Assembly: GCF_018687715.1 (NCBI RefSeq)
Contig: NC_056757.1
Location: forward strand, 24,399,001-24,463,000
From: Carya illinoinensis
Taxonomy: Eukaryota; Streptophyta; Magnoliopsida; Fagales; Juglandaceae
Length of the DNA: 64,000 bases
Direction of reading: 5' to 3'
Numbering within the stretch: the stretch's first letter is position 1; each line of letters starts with the position of its first letter. A program made the translations under genes and the position numbers. Below are positions 23,204 through 36,084 of the stretch, one piece after another. The notes under the pieces were generated by a model. It was not told the DNA's origin and did not search any database. It saw only the letters and a program-made list of their open reading frames with translations.

Positions 23204-24537
23204 ATGTACCCCTCCCATGGAAGGTTGAAAGGAAGGTTATTGAATTCCCAACCATCTGAGAAGAGGTGGGACATGTCCTTTATAGTGTCGCCATGGAGCA
23301 TCCCTGAATGGGCCGGTGATGTGGTCAATTACCTTGATGTAGGCGAACTCCTAGAAGGAAAGGAAGAGACGAGAAGGATAAGAATGAAGGTAGCAAGATT
23401 AATGCCTATCGATGGGATTCTATACAAGAGAGGCTTCGTGACCCCATTATTGCGGTGCATCTCTCCATGGGAGGCGTATTATGTCCTGGCTGAGATACAT
23501 AAGGGAGAAGGTAGAAACCATTCGAGTGGAAAGGCCATAGCCAAGAAAGTGGTGAAAGCTTGATACTATTGGCCCAACGTGCTAAGAGACACTCGAGAAT
23601 TTACCAAGAGGTGCATCAAGTGCTAGATGAATGCACCAGTGCCCCAGGCTCCCTGGAAGAACTAACCTCCATGATCGCCCCTTGGCCGTTCACCCAATGG
23701 GGAGTGGACCTGGTTGGATCTTTCCCACCTAGAAAGGGGGGGTGTGAGGTTCATGATTGTCGCAGTGGATTATTTCACCAAATGGGTGAAGGCAGAGCTA
23801 TTGGCAACCATAACAAGTAAGGCAGTGACTTGATTTTTGTGGAAGAACGTCATTTGCCAATACGGAATTCCACAAAGCATAATCTCGGACAATGAGCGAC
23901 AATCCAACTCAGAACACTACAAGGGATGGTGTGCAGAGCTGAAGATACAAGTTAAGTACTCATGTCTAGGGCACCCACAAGCAAATGGACAAGCAGATGC
24001 GACAAATAAGGATTTGATATCGATTATGAAGAAAAAGCTCACAAAGAAAAAAGGAGAATGGGCGGAGGAGCTACCAGAAGTATTATGGGCCTAAGTAAAA
24101 ACCCCCAAGAGAGAGTCCCCATTCACGTTGGCATATAGGTGTAAGGTTGTACCCCTTAGTGGAGGTGGGGCTACCGAGTTTCTGAACCCTCCATTTCTCG
24201 GTGCCCTAAAATAGCAAAGCAATGAAGGAATAACTCGACCTTTTGGAAGACAAAAGGGAAGCGTAAGAAGTCAGGAGGCTGGATGAGAAAAAAAAAAAAA
24301 AAAGCCCAGTTGTACTTCAACAAGAGAGTAAAGTTCAGAGCGTTCAAAATAGGAGATTTGGTCTTGAAGAAGAGCGGGGAAACTACAAAGGAAGAAGACA
24401 AGCTAAGACCCCGTTGGGAAGGACCATGCGTGGTAATAGCAAACAAAAGGCCAGGGTCCTACCACCTGAAGGACAACCAAGGTAAAGAGTTACCACATCC
24501 ATAGAATGCAGAACACCTGAAGAAGTTCTACTCGTGA
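23204..24537 (+). pseudogene. Tat-like integrase, broken
   Basis: The order is a zinc-binding HHCC region (about 23490-23625, ending CIKC), the catalytic core (VDLVGSFPP at about 23705, ISDNERQS at about 23880) and HPQANGQADATNK (about 23970). In the last motif the catalytic Glu is replaced by Asp. The C-terminal domain (24283-24537) ends with the lineage-typical NAEHLKKFYS just before a TGA. Several stops and frame changes interrupt it. Confidence 0.82.
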
Positions 24538-25180
24538 AGGGATTTTACTATTTATTTCTTTGACATCATTGTATTGTTTGCAATATATTTTTTCATTACT
24601 CATAAAAACTCCGTTGTTTTTTATTCTTATATATTATGAATAAAGTGCTTTTTCCATCCTTATCCTTGACTAAAGAAGCTGTGCTAAACACCAATCACGA
24701 GCCTTAACGACTCATGGTGCCATGTAAAAAAGGCATGGAGCTCATCAGATCACGCCACCCTTAAACTCCAATGCCGAGCCTTAGCAACTTAGGTGCCATG
24801 AAAAAATGGCACGGAGGTCATCAGACCATGCCACCCTTAAATACCAATGCCGAGCCTTAACGACTCGTGGTGCCATGTCAAAAGGGCGCAAAGGTCATCA
24901 TACCACACCATTCCTAAACATCAATGTTGAGCCTTAATGACTAGCAATGCCATGTAAAAAGGGTATAGAGGTCATTAGACCACGCCACCCCTAAACACCA
25001 ATGCCAAACCTTAACAACTCGTGGTGCCATGTAAAAAGGGCGTAGAGGTCATTAGACCATGCCACCCCTAAACACCAATGTTGATTGTTAATGACTAGAT
25101 GTGCCATGTAAAAAGAGTGCAGAGATCATGAGACCACGCCACCCTTAGACACCAATGCCAAGCCTTAGTGACTCACGGTG

Positions 25181-28100
25181 TGTAATGTCCGCACGAGCCT
25201 CGATCTACGTGTTGAACCTTATTCTACATACTGTATCTCGATGGTGTGTTCTGAAAGTTATCCTGCAGATTTCAAAGTAAAATAGATATTTTAAGGCTTA
25301 CGGATATTTTAAATATTATGAAAATATCTATAGAAGATATTTTCAATATTATTAGATAAGCTTGTTTTAATGTAGCATAATTATAATATTTTAATGAGCT
25401 CTGAAAATATTATAATTGTAGATAATTACTTATATTAAATATTTTCGTTATTTTAAAATATTAAGAGGTTTAACTTTACGTTGAAAACTCTTATTTAATT
25501 TAAATGATTTATCCTCTTTGAGTAATTAACGATGCTTTATCATTTTAAATAATGATGAAGAAATATTATTTTATAAACTTTAGTTTATAAAATAATATTC
25601 TATCTTAATTCCTCTCAGTATTTTATTTAAGTGCTTTATTTTAAATAAAACACTTACGCGTTTTCAAATCAGTATTTAAACTCATCGTTAGATCCTTTTA
25701 AGGATCCCGAAACGTAGAACTGAGATTAAATGCCCAGGCTTTTTTCTTTTCTTCCTCACTTTTTCTCTTTTTCTTTTTTTTTCTCTCTCTTCTCTCTCCC
25801 TCATGCACGTCCAGTCGTGCTTCATCACTATGCATGCATTTCATCTTCACGGTTTGAAGCTTCCAGCCGGCGCCACCTCCAGCCGCCGTGCCCCACCTCC
25901 CACACCGGCGTGATCCTCCCTCATCGGCAAGCTTCACTGCACTGGTGGTGTGCTTCATCGGCCACCCAATCTCTCTCCTTCCTCCTCCAAACAAATGGGT
26001 CTTCAAGCCTTTTTCTCCTCTTTGAGCCACCATACACGGCCAAATCAGCCACCAAGCACCACCAATGGATTCACCACATCAAGGACTTCCTCCCCATGTC
26101 TTTCTTTTCCCCTAACACTCTCTTTTTCTCCGATGAGTCTCCGTAACTAGAGTTTCGGTTGCACCACCGTATGCCGCCGTACACGGCCACCCATGGTGTT
26201 CCACCACCACTATCTTGTTCCTCTCATCACCATGACCTTCCTCAAGAAATTTCATGGTCAACGGAGTTATTTATACCTCTCACTCTCCCTCACTCCCAAG
26301 GCCGAAATGAGCTTCAAGTGGCCGATCCGCCTCCGTGAGCCACCGTATGGCCCCCACCTCGCCACCACAGCTCCACCACATCTTCATCTACCTTTTCCTA
26401 GCTTCTCATGAAGTTTTATGGTCTTCCACCTCCCCAAGCAAACTCCAAGCATTTCGGATTTACTGTTCATGGCATGATGCCGCCGTGCTCCGCCACCTTT
26501 GACCACCACGAGGCCATCATGAGCATTTCCAAGGCCACGCCTAGCTATCCTCAAGCCTGAACCACCACCTTACGTGGTGGACAGCCACCATACGCGGTGT
26601 TACCACCACGTACGCTCCTCCAACGCTTAATCATGACGAGCAGCAAACGACGCACGGGTTAGCCCGTCGATGGTATAACCCTCTATCTCTAGTTATTTAC
26701 ATTTAAATTAGTTGATTGGTTGGATTGTAGACTGTGTAATTAGTAATTGTGGAGTTTGCTGTGTAGTTGTGAAGCGAAATGTAGTTGTAAAGTGTTGGGC
26801 TTGAATTGTAGTATTGTGGATTGTACTATGAAGTGTGGACATAAGATAGATGCCGTAGTTGTGATATGGCGTGATGTGTGAAGAGAGTACGCGTAGAGCG
26901 TATTCTGTGTAGTGCAGCGACGCGTTGTGTGACGTGCGTTGTAATAAAGTGTGGCGTAGAATGAAGGGAGTGCGCGTAGAGTGCACTCTATGTTGTATGG
27001 TGATGCATCGTGTAGTGTGCATCGTGTTAATAGAAGTTGTAGTAAAAGGAGTACGCATACCGCGTACTCCATGTCGCGTAGCGATACATGGTGAGCCATG
27101 TATCGCAGTGATGTTGTTATAGTGTGGATGGAAGAGAGTTCACGTAAATATACTCTGTACTAGGTTGTGATACATCAGATGACGTATCACAAAGGGTCAG
27201 ATGGCGTAGCAAAGAAGCGTAGGGTGTTTTGTGTAGCGTCAGGAACTGTGTAATAATGTCCCAAAGCAATGGTAATATGGGCTGTAGTCTGGAGTGACGA
27301 ATGTCACCTTGTGGTTGACTATGGTTAAGAGTATAAGGAAGTGGTGGAAAAGTATCAGAGCGTGCAGCGGAAGCATGATGGGTATCGTGATGTGACTCGG
27401 GATTTATCTCGAATTACGTGACGTGACAGAAGTGCATTTATGGATGTAATCCTCTCTTATCAAGTGTTGGGATGAACTTATAAAGAGTCAGGAAGTAGGA
27501 AGAGTCCTATCGGCCGGGTCTTAACAAGTTGGTATTGGAGTTTGGAGCTTGTTTATACAAGCAGACGTTTATTGGAATTATAAGTTGCTCTTAGGTGATA
27601 AAAAAGGAATGAGATACTTGTGTCTCTGGCAAGACAAGTGCACCAGACAGGTTTACCATATGTAATGAGTAATCTGTCCTAATCATAGTTACATGGTATT
27701 TTAGTCCCAGAGTTGGCTTGAATTCCTAAGTGAATGGGAATAAAGATGTAGTATGGGCTAGAATACATGAAAGTAGTGATGAGTATATAGTTTAAGGTTG
27801 GAACACATGACTCTGTATGTCAGAATCATGCATTGGATTTTGTAAATAGAAGAACGAGATGGAGGTCTTAGTGTCTTAACCCTAAGGTGAATCATAGAGG
27901 TTCACTTTAAGGAATAAGATCTCGAAGGTTTTAGCATAGTAAATAGCACGTAAGAGCTCAGGGATGGATAAAGAGTGTTTCAAGCAAGGCATAGCTCTAT
28001 TTTTCTAGAATAGTTATTTATGCATTAGATAGATGATGACATAAAGTTATGTGTATGCATGTAGGTTGCCATCTGACACGCACATGAATGGACTGCATGG

Positions 28101-29416
28101 ATTGAGTATGGCATGAAGTCCAGGTAAGTGTTACATTCATACTCTTCTAGAGTTTTCTCTATAGAAATGGAAAAGAAGACGAAAGCTTTTCTGTAAAAAG
28201 GAAAATGAAACGTAAGTTTTCAAGTATAAGTACGTAGCGGCCTTTCTTGGCAGCCCCTTTTTATGCACCCAAAGTATGTACGTATATGCATGTGAATAGA
28301 TGTTATAAGTAGTACGTATTGTATGTATGTTTATGAAAGGAAAGAAATGAAACTTTAAAAGACGTTAGAACTGTTAAAGACTGTAAGGACTGATAAAGAA
28401 AGAAAACTATCTTTTCTAAAATAAAATAACTCTTTCTAAAACAACTTTAATGGAAAGAAAGAAAATCATTTCCTCTTAAACGACACGAATAAAAAGGAAA
28501 GAGCTGTAAAGAAATGAAAGGATTGAATGCATGATGTATGAAAATATGTAAGGGCCACATGGACTGGAATGGAAATGGTACCAAAAGAATGTATGGGGCA
28601 GATTGCATTGCCAGGTAAGTAGTATTGGAAGTGCACCCAGTGCTGCACCCTGATGGAATGGATTCCAACCCGTGGCCACGGGTGGAATCAGGTTCAAAAG
28701 ACCGCTAACCCCAGGGCACGGGGCGTAACAGTGTGCAATGGCCAATGAAAGTGATAAGAATGAACGTACGCATGTTAAGAATAGATGCATGTATGTATGT
28801 ATGAATGGACTGAATGCATGAATGTACGTAAGTAAGAAAAGATGATTTAATGAACGTATGTATGCATGAATGTATGTAGAAATATAAATGCATGAAAAGA
28901 TTCTTTAAGAGATGAAGGCAGCGATGCGTGGGGAACTGTTTTAAAGAAGAAAGCACGTTTTAAATAAAAACCCCACCTCGAAACGTTTTCAAACGAAAAG
29001 AAAGATATATGCATGCTATGTAAGATATGTATGTATGGAATGATAACTGCATGACTGGAAAGCTATGTTATTATATTTTGACTGTATGAAGTAATGCTTA
29101 TGAGTCATCGACTCATTTTAGTTTTTATATGTGCCTCCCAGGCACAAGATGAGCATGACAGGTCATGACAGGCACAGCCCAAGGGGAAGAGCACGAAGGC
29201 CTAGGCAAGATGTTTCATATTAGAAGCTTTAATTATGAATTGTAATGTTTTCCGTTGAAAGCTTTAATTAAGAAAAAAAAATGAAATTTTATTTATGACA
29301 TGGAGTCTTTTGTATCCTGGTATGAATGGAAAAGAAATTTAAAATGAATCATAATTCCCGTCGATTTTTATCAAAATTGATATGAAAAATGACCCACCAT
29401 AAGGACGGGCGTTACA
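25181..29416. mobile_element. Solo LTR, 4.24 kb, inside the tandem array
   Basis: It begins TGTAATGTCCGC and ends GGACGGGCGTTACA. It is flanked by a perfect 5-bp duplication CGGTG (25176-25180 and 29417-29421) that also restores the broken 77-bp unit. No coding region or second LTR is present. The ends resemble those at 6063-9420, so both may come from related Del/Tekay-type families (inference). The C/T-rich, GC-rich frames at 25730-26411 and the frames near 26700-27120 are LTR sequence; I see no conserved domain in them. Confidence 0.85.
26881..27210. repeat. Degenerate ~83-bp tandem repeats in the solo LTR
   Basis: Four units start near 26881, 26964, 27046 and 27132. Each opens AAGAGAGTACGCGTAGAG-like and contains GTGATRCATSRTG-like near-palindromes. 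Clean runs of CG dinucleotides set the stretch apart from its AT-rich neighbours. Confidence 0.7.
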
Positions 29417-30399
29417 CGGTGCCATGTAAAAAAGGTGTGAAGGTCATCATACCACACCAACCCTAAACACCAATGCTGAGCCTTAGTGACTCGCGGTGCC
29501 ATATAAAAAGGGCACGGAATTCATCAGATCATGCTACCTTTAAATATTAATGCCGAGTCTTAATGACTCGCGGTGCTATGTAAAAAGGGTGATGAGGTCA
29601 TCAGACCACGCCACCTCTAAACACCAATGTCAAGTTTTAATGACTCACAGTGCCATGTAAAAAGGGCGCGGAAGTCATTAGACTATGCCACCCTTAAACA
29701 CCAATATTGAGCCTTAGCAACTCGCAGTGCTAGGCAAAAAAGGGGGTAGAGACCGTTAGTCTACACCACCCCTAAATGCTGACTATGAGCCTGAAACGAC
29801 TCATAGCACACCATATGGAAGGCACAATGGCCAATGGAGTATTCTCTCCCTCCTTCACGGAGAAGAGAGGGCAAGAAGGCCAACGCTACTCTCCAACCCA
29901 AACTACTTGCCAATAATAATAGAGAGACAAAAAAAAAAGCAAAAGGGAAAATCAAAGATGCAAACAATAAGGAAACACAAGGGAAAAAGAGAAAAGCAGC
30001 AAACCACCAGAAGAAAAACACAATCCAATCCATATACAAAATATGCAAAGCCACAACTAGGCAATCATAGCTAAAACAATTGTTCTCAAAATATACAAAA
30101 ACCTTTATTATAGAGAATTACACGATCTATAATTCTAGAGGGAAGGAAAAAGGAGGTATTGTTGCAAGAGAGACTTAGGCTACGTCATTTCCAGTGGGTG
30201 GGGAATGAGGAGGAACATCCTTGAAGGCGTTTGGCATCTCTGCTTGACCAAATGTGACGGCCTGATGGGGGCAACTGTATCAGGCTTGAATAAATTCTAA
30301 TCCAAGCGTGACAAGTCGGCAGACGGATTCGTCTTTAGGTGGGACCTAAGCCTTAGCACACTAGAACCATAGCTGTAAGCAAAAGCGTGGTCTTGAGTG

Positions 30400-33150
30400 G
30401 CCGGGACAGAAGCCAACTAGGAGCACAGGCATGCAATTTCCTCTATGGCATCTTTCATTGCGACCTTTGTCTCATTCAGGCGAGTGTCTTTCGCCATGAT
30501 GACCAAATTTAGCAACCTCTGCTCCTCATTAGAATTTTCCCAACTCTTCTTATATTGATTGTGGTGCTGCTACAACTATGCAGGGTAACCCCAAACCTCA
30601 AAGAGGTCAAGGCTGTCTGTTTCCCTTTTTCCAAAGCAACCCCCAGGTCAAGTTGAAGCCCGTGAACGTGGTCTTGGGAACAAGCCAACTCCTGTTGGAC
30701 AGAGTCCAACTCTCCCCTGAGGGCCAGAAGAGTGGAGTTAAGACGCCCTTGCTCGAACTCAAAATCCCTTTTAGCAAGGGAAAGTTGAATCCTAGCAGAA
30801 TCCCACTCCGAGGTCAACAACCTCATGGAAAAGTCATCCTTACTTTTTGCCTCCTGGCGGCGACGAACTTCATTACCGAGGAGAATGACTTCATCTTGAA
30901 GGATTTCCAAATCACAGTATAGAGAGTAGGAGCAACCTTTAGCATGCTCCAGTAAAACCTCTAGCTCTTTCCTCTCAGCCTTCCACCTCTCAAACAACAC
31001 CTCAATTCATGTCCCCTTCACTTTCCATCTCTAAAATGTAGTTTTAGCATAAAAGCTGAACTTCCACCTCTCTCGAACCTCCTCCTCTAAGTGTGCCCAG
31101 TCCTCTAGGATCTAGGACACCGAATCATTGATCCCCTGCACAAGACTAACACCCATAATAGAGTGATCAACAAACAAACAAAAAAGAAATTAAAGAGGGA
31201 AAGGTCATAAAGTGATCAATGTTACCCTAGAGAGCAAGGCCCTTAGTCGATCAACCATCTCAGTGGTAGCCTTACCTTGTTCATTGGTAGAGGAAGAGGA
31301 AGCGTCACCCCAAATCCCCCTAGGATCACGGCCACCATCAAGTGGGAGTCCCCCCAAAGACATCCATCACTTACATTTAGAAAGGGGGTAGTCCCCCCAT
31401 AAATGGTACTTGGCAGTGTCTGGGGAGGAGAGTCTTCTGTCTCAGCGCCTGCAATCGACTCTTCTTGGTGAGGAACCCTGTTGCTATTCTCGTCACCCTG
31501 GCCATCCTCACCCCCTAAAGGGGCCACCCTTCGACCCATCTTAGGGGTAATATTCACTTCTCTATTCAGCTTAGCCTCCGCCTATGTGTCGCACCCACCA
31601 ACACTCCTTTGGTGGGCAGGATCCTTCGTCTCAAAGGTGTTAGTCTTTGCACACACAATGGAATCCAAATCAAGGGTGGTAGCAATGTACACACTCAGCC
31701 CACCATCCCCCACCAGGTTTTCAAAAATCGGGAACTCGAAAGCAGGACTAAACGCTGAGTTTGGCTCCTCTTGAGGAATATCTAATTAGAAGGTGGTGGC
31801 CAAGTCTAAGAGGGCCAGACTGGCTAACTATTCAGCATCACCAAGGCCAGGGGAGGTTGCACGTACATGCAATGCATCAAAAGTGAAAGACGGCGTAACA
31901 AATTGGGGCGTAAAAATGTGGAAGGGGGGGGGGTTGTTAGTTGTAGGCATTAAAGCCTTTTTCTCCGTCATAACAGGAAAATGGCGTCTTCAAAACAAGC
32001 CTACTTCTTCTCCTTTTTGTCCTTCCTATCTTTTCTTTCTTTCTTCTCCTTCTTGTCTTTGTTGGTCTTGCTTATCCAGTTTGTCTCTCTTGTCCTTCTT
32101 CAAAGACAATTTTGGCAAAGAAGGCAGAGTCATGGCCTTGGTTAAAAACAAGTGCCCCTTAACACGGGAGCGAATGGATGACATCAAGAAACAATCTATA
32201 TGGGCTGGAGTTAACATGTACTAGGTCCAAAGTTCATATGGATGGGCTTTTGCCTAGAGGTGAATCGTTTCAATTCGAGCCAGTTTGCGGTCTGATAAGG
32301 GTTCCATCCCTGCCTGCAATTCTCCTCAGGGATTTTCCCCCAACCAGCCCTAACAGGAAAATCCTGCTGGGGAGTCTCCAAACTGGAAATTCCCAACACG
32401 TACTGGAAATGAAGAAAAATTTCCTTGTTCAATTCTTGACATTCGAGTGGCGGCCCTCAAATCGGGCCAGCGTTTGCCCCTTGTTTTTCTTCCGGAAGCT
32501 TGAAGTGTTGCCTTTAGTGGTCAGGCGCAAGTGGTAGAAGGCTAGAAATTCTCGAGCAATTAGGTCAGGGTAATCGTCCCTAAGGGGCTCCAAAACCATA
32601 CGAAACATAATACAAACACAAAAAAAGGCCCTCAGTGCAAATGGGTGAAGCTAGGAGGGAGCTAGATGAAGAAGATCCAACATATGCGCAAAGGGCGATA
32701 GAAAGGAAGCCTCAGCCTATGGGTCAGTAAAGAAACGGTTAGGGCAACCTTACCACTGAAACCTTCATCGTCCACACATCCTTGAGAGGGAATCTCCAAA
32801 CGAGCTGTGTCTGGAATGTGGTAGTCTTCCCGCAAGGTTTTCTAGTCCTGAGGCTTGAGAGAAGAATGCCACCCAAACCCTTCATAGGTTGGGGCATCCA
32901 GTATGTGAGAAGATTGAATGTCAATTAGATGGGCAGAGAGACCATATTCGACCATGGAAAATAGAAGCGAAGAACGAGGTGAAAAGTGAGAAAGTTGCAA
33001 GAAATCTCAAGAAGTCGCAAGAGAATACAGGAAATCACAAGAGAGAAGGGTAACAGAAAAAAGGACGTCAGAAATAAAAAGTAAATAAAAAGGAAGGTAG
33101 AAACCAAGTGAGGAATACGAGAGGCCATTTGTTCTAGCATCACAACCTGA
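30400..33150 (-). pseudogene. Antisense ORF of the Tat element, broken
   Basis: On the strand opposite gag-pol, the segment at about 32935-32580 reads IPDTARLEIPSQGCVDDEGF, then RLRLPF and, after a frame change, HMLDLLHLAPS. This pattern resembles the 'putative gypsy type transposon' domain (Pfam PF04195). Downstream, the 163-codon frame 31000-30509 is a heptad-like, Leu/Glu/Arg-rich coiled coil. Antisense ORFs between integrase and 3' LTR are documented for Tat-lineage elements; their function is unknown. A TAG at about 32841 and several frameshifts interrupt this copy. Confidence 0.6.
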
Positions 33151-33506
33151 CAACAATACGTGATGGGAGGGGAATAGCTACACAGTTCCCAGTAATCGCC
33201 ACCACATCATGGGCAATCAAATCGTCTCTTCTTGATTATTGAAAGTTGGAAATGGTAGAATAAAATGATCAACGGGTTGGTAGGGTAGCCCATTAGTTTG
33301 GTAAGTGCAATGGCCCATCGATTTTAACACAAGGAATATTGGGGTAGTTAAAAAGCCCAGAAACTAGTCCGTGTCACTTACAACGAAAGACAAATTTAGG
33401 TTTTGAGACGAGACCTACACAAATTATAAGGATGGATTCACTGAAATAAAAAAAATCCCTCATGCCTACAAGCGAAAGAAATTAGCGGGATAACTGGAGG
33501 GTCTAT

Positions 33507-33894
33507 TGGTACCTTAGCCCAACTATGAATTACATTAGTAAACATGGCCCAAACTAGAAGCTAAAAGCCCACAGAGGCTTGGTATTTAGTTGTATAATAG
33601 AGCAGATAAGTATTAATGTGGCGAGTAGATTACTCCTATTATTTAAGGGTAACATGAATATATAATCATCACATGAACATGATCTAATTGTAGTATTGAT
33701 CCAACATTTCTCTATGCCTATATGTATAGATACTAGGTAACGTTAAAGGAGATTTGATCATATATATACTTGAATTATTATACATTACTCTATACTGACC
33801 TAAGCATAGGAGGGGATGCAGGCGTACAACGCCATCACTCTTTTTTATTTTGTTGGTGAATTGTTTTGTTCAGAGGTGGGATACGTTATTTACA
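33507..33894 (+). repeat. 3' LTR of the Tat-like element
   Basis: It begins TGGTACCTTAGCCC after a weak purine tract (AACTGGAGGG, about 33492-33501) and ends TTTACA, collinear with 18773-19155. It lies in the same orientation as, and 390 bp upstream of, the start codon of the ubiquitin fusion gene. Confidence 0.85.
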
Positions 33895-34138
33895 AATTGA
33901 ATAAAATATTGTTATAATATAATGTTTTAATATTAGTTTTGTTTTAAAATTTAAAAAAATTAAATTATTTATTATATTTTGTATGATAATTTGTGAAAGT
34001 TGTAATGATTATATGAGATGAGATAATTTGAGTTTTCAATCCAAACAAGTCTTAAAAGTTTTTTTAAAATATCTCAAAAAGGTATTTAGGAGTTTTCCAC
34101 CAGCGTGACGACGTCGTACCCAAGCACCACCACTCAGC

Positions 34139-34147
34139 AAACCCTAG
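34139..34147 (+). promoter_or_regulatory. Telo-box of the RPS27A promoter
   Basis: AAACCCTAG, the telo-box common in promoters of plant ribosomal-protein genes, lies 20 bp before the TATA box. Confidence 0.65.
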
Positions 34148-34166
34148 CGTTCCCTTCCATTTCTCC

Positions 34167-34174
34167 TATATAAA
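34167..34174 (+). promoter_or_regulatory. TATA box of the RPS27A gene
   Basis: TATATAAA lies 111 bp before the start codon, followed by a C/T-rich leader. It is the only good TATA box close to the gene on this strand. Confidence 0.75.
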
Positions 34175-34227
34175 CCCCTTCTTTCCATCATGGTTCCATT
34201 TCTTCAGTCATCAGTATCCCACCTTAG

Positions 34228-34755
<528 letters not shown>

Positions 34756-36076
34756 ATTATGCTTTTATGTCTAGTATTTCTCTCTGATTTTCCGCTGTTA
34801 TTTTCATTCTAAATATCGAATCCTGACATGGATCTTGACGGATAGGCATTTTTCTGCTTATTTTGCCTTTAATTTCGATGTTTATGGAATTTATTTCCTC
34901 TTAATTTTGATGGATTTTTCTCTTAAGATTCCATTCCACTTTCTTGTGGGTCAGTTTTATTTTATTCTCTATAATTTGTATTTTTACTTGTTTCTTTGAC
35001 TAGAAATACTTTATCCACGCATGGTTTTCAGAATGTAAATCACAAAGTGATGTGCTTTATTGGAGTACATGAATAATGTGAGTTAGTAATCCATCTGTGT
35101 AGCTAGCATTTATCTTCTTTGATATATTAATTTTTTTCATCTTGGGTATTTAGTAGGTTCAGATCCTTCAGGGGTTCTTTGGGTTATGTGTTTTTTCTGC
35201 CGTTTATTATCGCTGAAGTCACTTGAGTTTTATGTCTTAAGAGCATGAATCTGTAAGCTGCATGTTTGAAACTCTAGGTTTTCCACATATGTTTATATGT
35301 TTTTACCGTTTTAAGAAAAGCAATGGTTTACATTGCTTTGTTAGACGGATGTTTGCAACTCTAGCTTGTACAGTTTGAAAGTGTTAGGGGTAAGTCTCCT
35401 TTGACAAAGGCTTTTAGAAATGTCAAACTTGAAAAGTTGGTCTATGTATTTTTTGTGCAAATGACTAGTTGGAACTTCTCTATATTACTCTTGTTATAAA
35501 CAAATTGAACTTAACTAGTAGCGTGTTTATATAAGCAGTGTTGTTTTGGAACATCTTTATCCTGCCTCTTTCTGAGGGTGATGATTTATCTATCTTTTAT
35601 TTGAATGTGATGATTACTGAATTGTTCTGTGCTCCTCCATATTGTGGAATTAAAACCAATGCATGGATTATCGCTTATTCTTTTTTAATAATGCATGAAC
35701 GGAGTGTGATTGCAAACTCCAAGTTGTGGATATGATATGGAGCCCTCGTTGATTTTTAGCCAGAATATCAGTTAGGGTCTCACCAAATAGTTTGGTAATC
35801 GATTCCCTTGGTAATTGTTGAAAAAGTTCTTCATTAACTTGAATTAGAATAGGACCCAACCTTGAAAGACTTGTCTTTAGGCCATTTGATTTGCTCTTTG
35901 GTTGTTATGGGTATGTGTTTCTTTCTGCAAGACCCGTTTGATTCAGTGCTTGGGAACAATGTTCGCCATGATTTTTTAGACTTTTATTACCATTATAGGA
36001 ATATCTTTATAGATTCAAACATTCTATGATGTAAATAGTGCATCTATTTAAAACGTTTACATATCCATGCTTTAGT
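34756..36076. other. 3' flank of RPS27A, no gene supported
   Basis: T-rich sequence probably holds the 3' UTR and polyadenylation region directly after the stop. The short frames at 35538-35735 (+) and 35668-35859 (-) overlap each other and show no motif. Confidence 0.5.
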
Positions 36077-36084
36077 GTTTTAAG

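Larger units (their letters stand above)
24695..29815. repeat. 77-bp tandem array of the Tat element, split by a solo LTR
   Basis: Units beginning CCTTAACGACTC-like start at about 24702, 24779, 24855, 24932, 25009, 25086 and 25163. They resume after the solo LTR at 29481, 29559, 29635, 29712 and 29790. Each carries GGTGCCATGTAAAAAGGGC and CATCAGACCACGCCACCC phrases. At least 12 units lie between integrase and antisense ORF. There is no coding frame. Confidence 0.9.
18773..33894 (+). mobile_element. Tat/Retand-like Ty3/Gypsy retrotransposon, decayed
   Basis: LTRs of 383 and 388 bp bound about 14.4 kb. The internal order is primer site, gag, protease, RT, RNase H, integrase, tandem array, antisense ORF, 3' LTR. 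This order, the CACCGTTTGTGGGA primer site and the antisense ORF are features of the Tat lineage. Every coding segment has stops and frameshifts. The LTRs differ at roughly one base in ten by eye, so the insertion is old. The flanks (CTAAT left, AATTG right) do not give a clean 5-bp duplication. A 4.24-kb solo LTR is nested within. Confidence 0.85.
18700..34054. mobile_element. GATGAG-type MITE split by a 15-kb Tat element
   Basis: The left part (18700-18772) starts AGGCCTTGTTTGG and contains four GATGA units. The right part (33895-34054) ends ATCCAAACAAGTCTT and contains ATGAGATGAGAT. Rejoined, the two give a MITE of about 233 bp with inverted GGCCTTGTTTGG-like ends. This family is, to my knowledge, very abundant in Juglandaceae. 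A fragment of a relative lies at 40999-41132. Confidence 0.7.

Noticed and set aside
24695..25180. Regular repeats considered as a CRISPR array
   Set aside because: Units are contiguous 77-bp repeats without unique spacers, inside a plant retrotransposon.
25698..26411. Overlapping long frames on both strands in GC-rich DNA
   Set aside because: Low-complexity C/T-rich part of the solo LTR; both strands equally open and no domain recognised.
26708..27122. Overlapping 65-119-codon frames
   Set aside because: Created by the ~83-bp degenerate repeats lacking stops.
30578..30922. Plus-strand 114-codon frame
   Set aside because: Shadow of the minus-strand coiled-coil frame, which fits the known antisense ORF position.
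31481..32224. Plus-strand frames of 97 and 143 codons
   Set aside because: Lie opposite the broken antisense ORF; no gag-pol homology and no motif.
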